A stretch of DNA of 64,000 nt from assembly GCF_000002595.2 (NCBI RefSeq), contig NC_057011.1:3573482-3637481 (forward strand), written 5' to 3'. This document shows, piece by piece, positions 21,984 through 32,880 of this stretch (position 1 is its first letter; every line of letters starts with the position of its first letter). The DNA comes from Chlamydomonas reinhardtii (taxonomy: Eukaryota > Chlorophyta > Chlorophyceae > Chlamydomonadales > Chlamydomonadaceae). Position numbers and translations under genes: made by a program. The notes beneath the pieces are model-generated. The model was not told where the DNA came from. It made no database searches and was given only the letters and a program-made list of their open reading frames with translations.

Positions 21984-24483
21984 TCACTTGGTGCGTTTGG
22001 ACAGCGGCAGGTCATCCTCATCGTCGCCGTCATCGCTGTACGTGGCCAGCGGCTTGTCCTGCGGGGAGGAGCCGGCGCCCAGGGCCGTAGGGGCAGGGAC
22101 AGAGGATGTGGGTAGGAGCTGTGGGTGGGAGGTGTGGGCCCCGCGGTACTTGCGATCTGGGTCCCCAGAAGGGCGCCCGATCCACCCGCCCCGTCCCTTG
22201 GCCCATACTCCCTCCCCGCACCCCGTCCCATTACCCGATTCCCCCCACACTCTCCTACCCGCCCCCCTCTTCCACCACCGGAGTCCACCAGTTCCCCAAC
22301 CCCCACCCACCCCCAGGTGTTGAGTCACTCCGTTCTCCACGAACGGCTACCCCTCGCCCCAGTCCCGCCGCTCACCTTCTTCGCCGCAGCTGCCGCCGGC
22401 TTGGCGGCGGGCTTGGCCGCCGGCTTGGTGACTGGCGCCGCTGACTTGGCCTTTGCGGCCAGCGGCTTGTCGTCCTCGTCCGACTCCTCCTCCTCCTCGC
22501 TGCTGCTGTCGCTGCCCTCCTCATCGCTGTACTTGGCCGGCCGCTTGGAGCGAGGCGGCGAAACAGCTGCGTGCGGGTTTTGGGGGGAGGTGGGTTGGGA
22601 AAGACGGGGCGAGAGGGTTGCAGAGGGGCGAGGAAACAGTGGTGCCCAACTCCAGTGTTTGAGTAGGAACAACGTCATTAAGCAGCAGGACGGGGCGCGC
22701 CAGCACGAGGCATGAGCGGCAAGGGACGGAGTCTGTCTGCGGCGACGCATGATGCCTGGGTACGTCCCCAACCTCTGGAACCCTTGGCCCCATGCCTCCC
22801 ACCTGGTCGTCTGTGTTCCGGCACCCACCTTGCCGCTGCTTCTTTGCCGCCGGCGCCTTCTCCGCTGGCCGCCGCGCCTTGGCCGCTGCGCCTTTATCCG
22901 CCGCCTTGGCCGCCGGCTTGGCAGGCGACCTGATTGGAGGTACGGAGGATGTCAGGACGCCGCCCTACCCGCATCAAGAGTCAACCAGAACCCGACGCGT
23001 GACAACGAATGCAGGCTCGGGCATTGCTGCGCCGAGGGGGCTGCGGCATCAAGCCCAGCACGTAGACGTGCGCGAGCAACGGTGCCGCCGCATCCGTGGC
23101 TCTCTCTACTCCATCTAGGCATCCCCCCTCCCCAAGCCCACCCGCCCTCCCGCGCGTGCCTCTAATGTTGCGACCACGACCCCCCACGCGATTGCATTCC
23201 AGCCCAGCCCAGCCCAGCCCAGCCTTGTGTCCGCCCCTCAGCTCTGCAAACCTCTGCAAACCCCAACCTACTTGACGCCCGTCGCCTTCGTCTTCTTTAG
23301 CACCGCGGCCAGCTTCTCCGCCTCGTCCCGAGACAGCAGCCCGTGCTGCAGGCACCTGTGGGGATCGAGGATGAATGCAGGTGGAGGGGGGCAGGCGCTG
23401 GCGGGCACAGCACGTCGCGCGCACGCGTTCCCGCGCATGCTGGGACTCCATGAGCCAAGGGCCGCTGCCCCGCCCAAACGGCATTCCCCGGACCCCACCC
23501 GGCATCAAGTGGGCTGCGCGTAGGCGCCCTGACAGTGCCCCATCCCAGCCGCATGGCGCTCCAAGACTCCCCCATCACAGCCTCCCGCCGGGGTCCGTCT
23601 GCTCGCCGCCAGTCGACGTCCCAAAGCGGCGCGGCGTGGGCCCTCAGAACCGGCAATCCCAATCCAACATCCCCGAGGGCCAGCATGAGGCAGCGCCACT
23701 TCGTCAACAGCACCCACCACTTCTTTGCCATTTCGCTTTCCGGTATTTGCTCCAGCAGCGAGGTATAGAACTTCCGAAGGGAATCCGTCTGCGGGGCAGA
23801 CGAAGCGGGCGCCGTTGACGTAACAAGGAGCTTCACAACCTCCTTGCAAGTCTGACTGCGTTACGTGCCCAAGATAACAAGCACAGACTGGCCAGTCCCC
23901 AACGGAGTCCTGACGTACGCCATCTGCCCCCTCCACTTCCCGTCAGACCCTGCACGCACACGTCGACCTCCACTGGGCCCCCACCTCCGGTGGCGCTTCT
24001 CGCGTTTGCCCGGGCATGGTGAACTCTTTCTTCTCCCGCGCGGGCTTTGCCCCCTCCTCCTTGACGCTCTTTGCGGCCGCCTTGCCGTTCGCCGCTGGCT
24101 TGGCAGTGTCCGCCTTCTCCACCTTCACCTTGGTGTCCGCGCCCGTCTTCTTCGCCGCCGCCGGCTCCGCCTTTACTTTAGCATCTGCTTTCGCTGTTGC
24201 TTTAGCTCCGTCCTCCTTTTTAACCGCAGGCTGCAAGGGCAGCAAGTCGTTTACACGCAATGTGGGGGGTAAACGCAAAGGCCGAGGCACCCGCACACGT
24301 CGTTCTATGTGATATTGCGCATTCCTTACCTCTGATTTCACAGGTGCTGATACCAGAGCCACCAGGTCGAACGCCGCACAAAACGATCGAGTCAGCGAAT
24401 TCAATTGAAGCAGCGCAGCAAAGAGCCGCCTTACCAGCTTTGCCTTTCTTCAGCACCAGAGGCTCATCGTCACTGTCAGACAT
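21984..24483 (-). CDS. Lysine-rich, acidic-patch conserved protein (probably nuclear)
   Basis: Eight exons in continuous phase, in coding order: 24483-24435, 24346-24330 (a 17-nt microexon), 24230-23985, 23788-23718, 23355-23272, 22929-22829, 22566-22376, 22058-21984 (277 aa). It opens MSDSDDEPLVLKKGK. A Lys/Ala/Glu-rich stretch follows (residues about 18-100), then the one ordered block LRKFYTSLLEQIPESEMAKK continued by WCLQHGLLSRDEAEKL (about 107-140). The rest alternates Pro/Ala/Lys-rich and acidic Ser/Glu patches (KYSDEEGSDSS...), ending LSKRTK. The (F/Y)Y-LLEQ-P-S-MA--W---GLL block resembles short conserved plant proteins of unknown function. Composition suggests a chromatin- or nucleic-acid-associated protein (inference). 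It is divergent from eIF2A. Confidence 0.8.
23201..23224 (-). repeat. (CCCAG)n microsatellite in intron
   Basis: Nearly five units of AGCCC/CCCAG lie in the intron between exons 23355-23272 and 22929-22829 of the lysine-rich protein gene. Confidence 0.8.
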
Positions 24484-25636
24484 TCTATTGAAAGCTTAAC
24501 GTCGACAAACTTGCACACAGTGTCTGAGTTCAGTCGCTCAGTGGCTCAAAGCAAGTTGCGCGGCGTCTTGTTTAAGACAGTTAACGAAACGACAAATAAA
24601 ACCCGCACGTATATGTGTGCACTGGTGCGGACTGGCCGCCCTGACGCCCATGGCGCAGCTGCGGCCCAATCCCGCGTGTCCATTTTCCAGCCGCCTGGCT
24701 GCAAACCCGTGTCGAGCCGCAGAGGGGACAGCTGTTGATTGAAGCTGACTGTGGTTCTAGCACAACATCGGGCAAGGGTTTAGACAGGCGGGACTTCGAC
24801 GGCACGAACCCTGAAGTCACGTAACAAGTTTGTCCGCTTCAACGGCATGCCGCACATAAGCAGTACATGACCTCAGCATGTTGGATACCCTTGCTTTTCA
24901 GACTGCCCCTTCTTGTAATGTCGCATACATTCTGGGAGACATCCGCATTCGGGCCTTCTGCAACATTAAGCGCAGGGTGCGGAACCCCATCTCCGCCACG
25001 ACATTCCGCCATGTCTGCCGTCTTGGGGTCGTAAGGTGCATACACCGTTCCCATGCTCCTACTGTAAAGCCCGGGTGTCCAGTCCGTCCCGACGTCGACT
25101 GATCATCACATGTGAGGTAAGGCCCTCCCCTGGGCCATCAGAGGGGCGCGGCTTTGGGCACGCGGGGCGGAGGGTGGGGTGGGGTGAACGTATTCGGCGC
25201 CGACATACTGGTCGGGTGCGCGCGGACTCAGATAGAGGGCCAGCCAGACTTTGGGCCTTGAAAGTTGTTTGACATGGTCAGGTTGCAACATGCCGACGTG
25301 CGACATCCAGACAAACGCAACACATGAACAAGCGATGTTGGCCCAAAACTGTTATCCACCTTTGTGATCTTCTTCGTCGTACACTACTGGCATGTTTACA
25401 CGCACTGAACACTGGGCAATCAACTCAAAGTTGGAAGTCGATGGGCATCCCGAATGCGTGCCAGCGTGTCAGCGTGTCGGTACTCGCCACAATGATGCCC
25501 AGTCTCAAGCCGCGTTCCATTACCTGCCTAATTGTTTGAGGGGAAAGGCTATACTGCATACACAAGAAACGAGCTTGACTGCTTTTGCGCGTTTGGTCCA
25601 ACCACCAGCAGACTAATTTGCTTGCTGTTCCTGAAA
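24484..25636. promoter_or_regulatory. Divergent intergenic region between lysine-rich protein gene and eIF2A
   Basis: Start codons of oppositely oriented genes lie at 24483 (minus) and 25637 (plus), so both promoters must lie here. I see no coding exon, no repeat and no convincing TATA box. The regulatory assignment rests only on position. Confidence 0.45.
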
Positions 25637-26700
25637 ATGAGCACCCAAATTCTTGGTAGGAACAAGTAGCGGTTCCAACAGAATTCGCTGCTTAATAAGC
25701 CTGAAGAGTATTGAGTTGGCGGCTTGCGCTTACGCCTCTTGTTTCATTGCGCTTCCCAGGGAGAACGCCGGACGGCATATCTCTGCTGACTGTGGGCTCA
25801 CAGGATCAGCAGCAGTGAGTTTTATCGATAATCGCGTTGCACATCGATCGGCCCTGACTTCGTCGAGGGCCTTCTCGCAGGCTGTGCGGGTCCGGGGCGC
25901 CTATTTTGTGCTCGGGGGATGGCGCACAGCTGGTCGCGCTGGGTCCGGGCGCAGTCAAGCTTGTGGACATCTCCAGCGCGCAGGAGGTGGGGGCGCTGGC
26001 GACCTGTGCGCCACCCTGACAGCTCGCAGCGGACGGGTCACCGGCTGGGAGGGAGGGGCAGGGAACATGGTTACCGCAGCTCCGCGTGACGACTGCTGCC
26101 TGGGGGGGGGGGCCGGCAGAGAGGCGGCAGCGCCCGTGCGTGTGTCTGTGCGTGCGCAATGCCGGCCCTTCGGCGGCCCTTATGGTGTTTAGCCAGCAGA
26201 TAAGGGACGAGCCATGTGGCAAGCACCCTCGTGCCGCCGCCATGGGGCCAAGCCAGGGCAAGGCACCGGCTTCCAACCCCACAAAAAGCCTCGCTCGCTC
26301 CGCGACACCCACGTTCATACCCACTCTTCCGTTCTGCAGGCCTCATCGCTGCCTGAGGACGCGGTGGTCTTGTCCGCCTTCTCCTCGGGGGGTGGCTACC
26401 TGGTCACCGCGCAGCGGCCCGGCAAGGCCGCTGACGGCAGCATGTCTAAGAACCTCAAGGTGGGAGGCGGGACGAGGCGGCGGGGGGGGAGGCGGGAGTA
26501 GGTGGGGAGGGGGACTCAAGTTCGGAGGAGGCAGAAGCGGCGGCATGGTGGCATGCGGAGAGGCACAGTTGTGGCCGAGGGGGCAAAGGCGAATATGGAC
26601 AGGGGCAGGAGCAAGGGGGGATCTGGGCAGGGGCAGGAGCCCAGTTGGGAGCGCTGGGCAACCAGTGTGCCAGGATGGCGCCGGCGGCGCTGCGGCCGGC

Positions 26701-26731
<31 letters not shown>

Positions 26732-29700
26732 CTGCGGAGGAGCTAGAGGTGGTGCCTGTCAGGCACTGTGACCCGCTCCACAGTTTGCGGGGCCGTGATG
26801 GATTGCAGGTCACAGGCTGCTGCTACTGCCGCCAATCTTGGTACTGCCGCTATCCTGCTACTGCCGCTACTGCTGCTGCAGGTGTGGGAGGTAGCGAGCG
26901 GCAAGTGCCTCTTCTCCATCGCGCACAAGCAGGTGCGGTATGGGGAGGGAGGGTAGGTCACCCCAGAACCCAAAGCAAGCCAACCGCGTGAACCCAGGGG
27001 GGGTGTACTGTGTGTGCAGCGGGCAATGGTTGCTTAATGGCAGTTTGGTCGGGAGGTATAATGAGAGGACACGGGCGTGAATGAATGGCGCAACGGCTGG
27101 GTGCACGCTGGTCGTCGGCGGCGCCAATATTAGGCTGTGTTATGGTACGTCAAACGCGGAGTCCCTCATGCATTGACGTATAACCCGCGTGCCAAACCCT
27201 GTGTGCCAAACCCTGTGTGTCAAACCCCAAGGTGGCCAAGGACAACTGGCCGGTGCTGCACTGGGCGCCCCACGACTCGGCTTTTGTGTACATGGTCACA
27301 AACACCGTGCATGTGTACAGCCGCAATGACAACTTCGCCAGTGAGTGGGCGCGTGTGCGTGTGTGGCTGTGTGTGCATGTGTGCTAAGAAAGCAGAAGGG
27401 GATGTGGCTGTGTGTGTCTGTGTACGTGCGGGGCAGTGATCCATACAATCAATCGGCGCACAGGGTTGGCACGTTGCCCATGCAAGGGTGCCATTCAAGC
27501 TGTCAAGTGATTCCCCTTTTCACACACGGTGTCGGCCCGCTCCCCTTGCTACCGGTATCTCCGCACACACGCACACACAGCCTACCGCAAGGTGACCATC
27601 AAGGGCATCGGCGGCCTGGCGCTGAGCCCCGTGGCGGCCCCCGGCGGCGGCCTGCCGCAGCTGGCGGCGTTCCTGCCCGAGGCCAAGGGCACCCCGGCCG
27701 GCGCGGGGCTGTACGGGCTGGAGGGCAGCCCCGAGCCCACCGCCACAGTGCGCAAGAGCTTCTTCCGGTCGCAGGGTGGGTGGTCGTAGGGTGGTCGCAG
27801 GGTGGTGGTCGCAGAGGCGCCGCTGCGGTGCAGCAGTGGGACAAGCGGTGCTGCTGCGGTGCAGCATATCGTGAGTTAGGCATGCACAGGTCGCCTGTGC
27901 CCAGCCGGCGCGTGCCGACGTGGCCCTGGCTGCCCCTACGGCACCTACGGCCCTGCTGACCAACCGGCCGCCTCCGCCGCCCCGACACCCCACCGCCCCA
28001 CCGCTACCCACCTGCTGCCACTGCCTTCCCATGCGCCTCCCTCTCACACGCCATCACCCATATACACACGCTCGCTCTCTCCCCGCCTGATCTGCCGCAA
28101 CAACCTGTCAACCTCATCTCGTCTTAGTCAACCAATCACGAATGTAACTCCCCGACCCCCGACCCCCCAGGCGCTCAGCTGATGTGGAACAGCCTGGGCA
28201 CGGCCTGCCTGGTGCTGAGCTATGCCGACTACGACGCCACCAACCAGTCCTACTACGGCGAGCAGAAGCTGCATTACCTGCCTGCAGACCCAGCCAAGTG
28301 AGGCCGCAGGACCCAGGGTCGGAGTTCGGGGGCCCGGGACCTGTCAGTTAGGCCCTGGGGTGCATGACACACACACACCTTTGCGCAACGTTTTCCTTGT
28401 GCTCTTTAACACACACCTTTTGCCACACACACACGCACACACACGCATCGCCCGCCTCCAAGCGGCCCATCGTTATGCTTCGTGTTTGGCTTGTCGCGGA
28501 ACGCATCTTCATGCCTCTTGCTGCTTACCATACTGCGGTTGGCGCCAACAGCTCTCCGCAACGCAACCCAAGCCAACCCACCCGCCCGCCCTCAACTCCT
28601 GCCCCGCCGTCTAAGCAGGGCCGAGGATGCAGTGACTGTGCCGCTGCCCAAGGAGGGCCCGGTGCACGACGTGCAGTGGTCGCCGGCGGGCGACTACTTC
28701 ATCGCGGTGGCCGGTGGGTGGCGAGGAATTTAATGCAAATGTTGTGTGGGGGGTTTAGCCAGTGATTGTGACCAGGGCGGGATATGCTCATGTGCTTGAA
28801 GGTCATAAGGGCTCGGGATCAGGCAACTGCGTGAAGCCGCACAGGCGGCCGTGCGGGAGGATGGTGTGATGCTTCAACGGCTCCTGATTGAGCAACGGCC
28901 ACCCGTACCTTTACTTGACTTCACCCACAACCTTCACCCTTCACCTCCTCGCCACCCTGCACGCGCCGCACCTCCTCATTCCTACCCTCCAGGCTTCATG
29001 CCCGCCAAGGTGACACTGTTCAACGCGCTGTGCAAGCCGGTGTACGACCTCGGCAGCGGACCCTACAACCTGGTGCGCTGGAACCCCTTCGGCCGCTTCT
29101 TCGCCATCTGCGGCTTCGGCAACCTTCCGGGTGAGGCGGCCAGGCGCCGGTGGGGGAGAGAGGGAGGAGAGAAGGGGCAGGGAGGGAGTTCGAGGGGCAG
29201 GGAGGGAGGTAGAAGGGGTGGGAAGAGAGGCGAGCGGGCAGGGTAGGGCAATGAGGAGGGGCAGGGAAGGCTGGATGGGAAAGGGCAGGTTAAACGTCTG
29301 GCTTTCAATGCACACATGCGTACACTCAAGTGACCGTAGGTGATCTTGACGGGCGGGAACCAGGGAAATCAAGCGTGCTGGGTACACGTTGTAGCGCGCC
29401 TTAGGGCGCGGCGCATGCAATGCATACGGGTGCTACGCGGGGCCAGGTCGTTCGTCGATCGCCCGTGGGGTTATAGGCGGTTCGCGAGTAAGTATGGCTA
29501 CGGGATCGACGTGATAACACGACGCGCGGCACTTGATGAATATTCATGAGTAACTCCGGCGCCGTCTGGGCTGGCTTCTTCTTAAACGCACAGGTGACAT
29601 CATGCTGTTTGACAAGAAGACCAGCGGCAGCTGCAAGCAGATGGGCGCTGTGCGCTCGCCCGCCGTCAGCGCGGAGTGGAGCCCCTGCGGCCGCCTGCTG

Positions 29701-31797
29701 CTCACTGCCACCACCGCGCCGCGCCTGCGTGTGGACAACAACGTCAAGGTCTTCACCTACTACGGTGCGCGGCGGCCGGGGCTCGCGGGGTGGGGTGGGG
29801 CGGGCTGGAAGACGAGGGTGGGTGAGAGAGGCCGTGGGCGGTTGCCGTTATCCACCACATCGGGATGTAGCTAGGAACCCATGAACACCACTGTATTGCA
29901 TGTGCATCTCATTGCATGGATCACTTTCCTCCTGGGCCTGGGTCCGGGTCCCTGCCGGTGTTTTGCATATTGAGATCTGAAATCAAGAACACCAGTATCT
30001 CATCCGCTCGTGTTCCGCAGGCGAGCAGAAGGCGCACGTGCCCTTCGCGACGCTGCTGGACGCGGCGTGGCGGCCCGTGGCCAAGGACACCTACCAGGTG
30101 CGGCGCACTTGGGGACAGGGCGAGCGAGTGTGTGCGGATGGTGCTTGATAGTGCCACGGGTGAGCGAGCGCCGGCGAGGACCCTCTTGTATCCGCCTGTC
30201 TCAACACTACTACGAAACCATCCCCCACCCCTCAACCCTCTTGGCTTTTCCTTGTTTGCTTTCCCCTTCTTCGTGGTCTTGTTGAGCACAGGACCGGCCC
30301 CAGTCGCCCGAGCGGCTGTCCGCCGCCGCAAAGGGCGAGGTGGCCACGTCAGCACCCACCAAGCCCTCCTACGTGCCGCCACACCTGCGGTAGGTAGCTG
30401 GGAGCGTGGTGGGCTCACATGCGTAGGAGATCTGCGCCCGAGTAAGACTGCACCCAGGAAGTACGAGTACTCGCCGCGGCCTGCCTGCCGGCCGCCTTGC
30501 CGCCCGCACTTACTGTTTTCCTTCCAACCCCGTTTTCCCTTGACCTCAGCGCCGCCGGCGTGACCTCCACCGCCGCGGTTTCCTCGGGCGCCAAGTTCTC
30601 ACTCGCACGCGACGACGACGACCGGCCGGGCAAGATCGGCGCCGCGGGCGGGCGCAGGACAGTGCTGCCGCCGGGTACGCGGGGGGCCGCTGGGCAGTGG
30701 GTGGGTTGAGGGCAGCTGCGTGGGGCTGGGGGAACCTGCGCCGGCAAGCCAACAGGACCGTAAACGGCGCTTGACGCAGCGGAGGGTTGGACGCGGCGTT
30801 GAGTGTGATGGATCCAGGCCGCAGGGGGTTTGGGAATGAAGCCCATGTCAAGGATGCGGACAAGGGTGCCAGGGCATGAGTGTGAACAAAGCACGCATGC
30901 AGCCAAACCAACCCCTTACGTGTGTGTGTGTGTTAAACAAACGCCCTCCCACCCATCGATTGGCCGCAGGCGCGGAGTTTATTGCGGGCGGTGGCAACGC
31001 CAAGGCAGCGAGCAAGAACGCCAAGCGCCGCGCCAAGAAGAAGGCCGGGGAGGCCAGCGGCGAGGGAGACGAGGGCGAGGAGGCGGGCGGGGCCGAGGGC
31101 GCGGAGGCGGCGACTGCGGCGCTGGCGTCGAGCTCTCTGCAGGTGTGAATAGGCTGGGCGGGGTTTGCGGTTTTGGGGGGGTTTTGGTTGTGCTTAGGTG
31201 TGCGTCCGTAGTCACCGTGGGATTAAAGGCCGGGGACGGGGAAGGCGCTCACCACACGTGCTGAAGCGAGGTTTGCGCGTGCAGGATGCGGCAGCAGCGG
31301 CGCCGTTGAGCGATGAGGAGGCGCGGCAGAAGCGCATCCGCGCGCTGCAGAAGAAGCAGCGGCAAATCCAGGAGCTCAAAGACAAGCGGGCGGCGGGAGG
31401 TGCGTGTTCGTGTGCGTGTGCAGCGCGCGTGTGCGATGTGTGGGGTGCGTGTGCTTACTGGACACGGCAGCACGCTCGCCAGGCAATGCGCACGTGCATG
31501 GGTTGTGGTGTGCGAGTGTGTCCATGTAAAACGGGTGCGGCAGGGAATCAGTTTAACAAAGGCCGGCTGTACGGAAATGCGGGAGCAGAGCTTGGCAAGA
31601 CCGGGACAGGACACGCAACGCAGCGGCCACCCAAGCAGCGTCTGTATTCTTCTGACATGTGCCCCCTGCCTTATTCCCCTGCAATCCACCAAACCCAAAC
31701 GCCGGCCCCCTGCACAGCCACCATGACTCCGGAGCAGCTGGAGAAGCTGGCGGGCGAGGCGGCGCTGATGCAGGAGCTGGCTAGCCTGGGGGCGTGA
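25637..31797 (+). CDS. EIF2A: Eukaryotic translation initiation factor 2A (eIF2A)
   Basis: Seventeen exons, phases all close: 25637-25655, 25760-25814, 25881-25986, 26340-26459, 26882-26932, 27232-27340, 27581-27775, 28171-28297, 28619-28713, 28993-29130, 29594-29764, 30021-30097, 30292-30389, 30550-30674, 30970-31142, 31285-31399, 31718-31797 (617 aa; the human protein is about 585). The start gives MSTQILGRTPDGISLLTVGS. A WD-type beta-propeller covers residues about 1-425, with family signatures SYYGEQKLHYL, GFMPAKVTLFN, GFGNLPGDIMLFD, LLTATTAPRLRVDNNVKVF. PSYVPPHLR follows, then a basic Ala/Lys/Glu tail with a helical end (RQKRIRALQKKQRQIQELKD). eIF2A is a cytosolic protein able to deliver initiator tRNA to 40S subunits at special or non-AUG starts. 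A TGTAA at 32590 could be its polyadenylation word. Confidence 0.95.
26699..26730 (+). repeat. (GGCT)n microsatellite in eIF2A intron
   Basis: About eight contiguous GGCT units lie in the intron between exons 26340-26459 and 26882-26932. Confidence 0.9.
28380..28417 (+). repeat. Intronic interspersed repeat, copy A (eIF2A)
   Basis: The core TTTTCCTTGTGCTCTTTAAC preceded by TTTGCGCAACG and followed by ACACACA is shared with 41968-42021, 44977-45026, 45859-45895 and 52073-52130. It lies wholly within the intron 28298-28618, sense to the gene, and is surrounded by CA-rich tracts. Confidence 0.8.
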
Positions 31798-32880
31798 GGG
31801 GCGTGAGGGGCGGCCGGGGCCTGTAGCTAGCCGGCATGGGGAGCAGCAGCCAGCAGGAGGGCGCCGAGGAGGGCGCTGAGGAGGAGGATGAGGAGGAGGG
31901 GGGCTTGGAGCAGGGCTTGGAGGAGGGCTTGGAGAAGGAGTGGAGCAGGAGCACGGCGTGTGGTGAGGGCTTGGGGAGCACCAGCAATGAATATGCGCCT
32001 GAGCAGCAGCTGGCATGAGGCGAGCGTGGGCGCAAGGGACTCAGGAGGACTTGATGACGACAACGACGGCAATCAGTTGCGGGACAAGTTGCAGGATGGA
32101 ACGTGCTGGCATTTGCTGGAGGATGCTAGGAAAGAGGGATGTCCGGATGTGGCAACGACGGGGCAGCGGAATGGACCAGACAAGCACAGGGGTCTGTTAC
32201 CGGAGTGCTTTCTGTGTGGGGCACACGGCGGTCGGCGACAATGACTTGCGGTGCGTGCACTGTTGCGGTACGTGTAGGATGTGGAATGCTGGCATTGCTA
32301 GAGGAGGAAGGATGCTGGGACAAAAGGGCTGGCCGGACCAAGGGCCGGCCTAACTTCGCCAGTGTGGCCGCGTGTGGCAGTGGGCGCGCGGCAGGCGCTG
32401 TGCTTAGAGCTGCTCTGCAAGGCCAGCAGAACGTTTTCGGCACAAGCCGGTCCCAAGCGCGATATGGCGATGCACGAAGGGGCAGGGGAAGTGAACCGGA
32501 CCATTTAGGTACCTGTGCCGTCCCAGGTCCAGAGCAGGGTGTTCGTTCTCCACGTCACTGGCTCGTGAACTGCGTCAGCAGGTCCCTCTTGTAACCAATG
32601 CAATCTGTGCCGTCCCATGCCGTCCTCTGCGTGCCAGGACCCATGCAGCCAGCCCAAAATGCTGAAGTCGAACCCCCGCGCTGACTACGCAGCACTTTGG
32701 TCGCATTTAGACAGCGCTATTTTCGTAGCAACACTGAGAAACCAGACGCGGCAACCCAACTTGCGAAACCACTTGCTGACGCAAGCGCGGGCCCTCAACA
32801 CTGGAAGCATTTCCTACTGGACGCGCCTCCTCCGTCTTCCTGACAACTACCTTGATTGATTGCGCCTCACTATACTCAAA
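31798..32880. other. eIF2A 3' region and spacer before next gene
   Basis: Bases to about 32594 may be a long 3' UTR of eIF2A (TGTAA at 32590-32594). A Glu-codon-rich purine stretch lies at 31855-31945. Related phrases around 32080-32170 and 32260-32345 (GGATG...GCTGGCATT...GAGGA) look like a degenerate direct repeat. I see no further gene. Confidence 0.45.
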
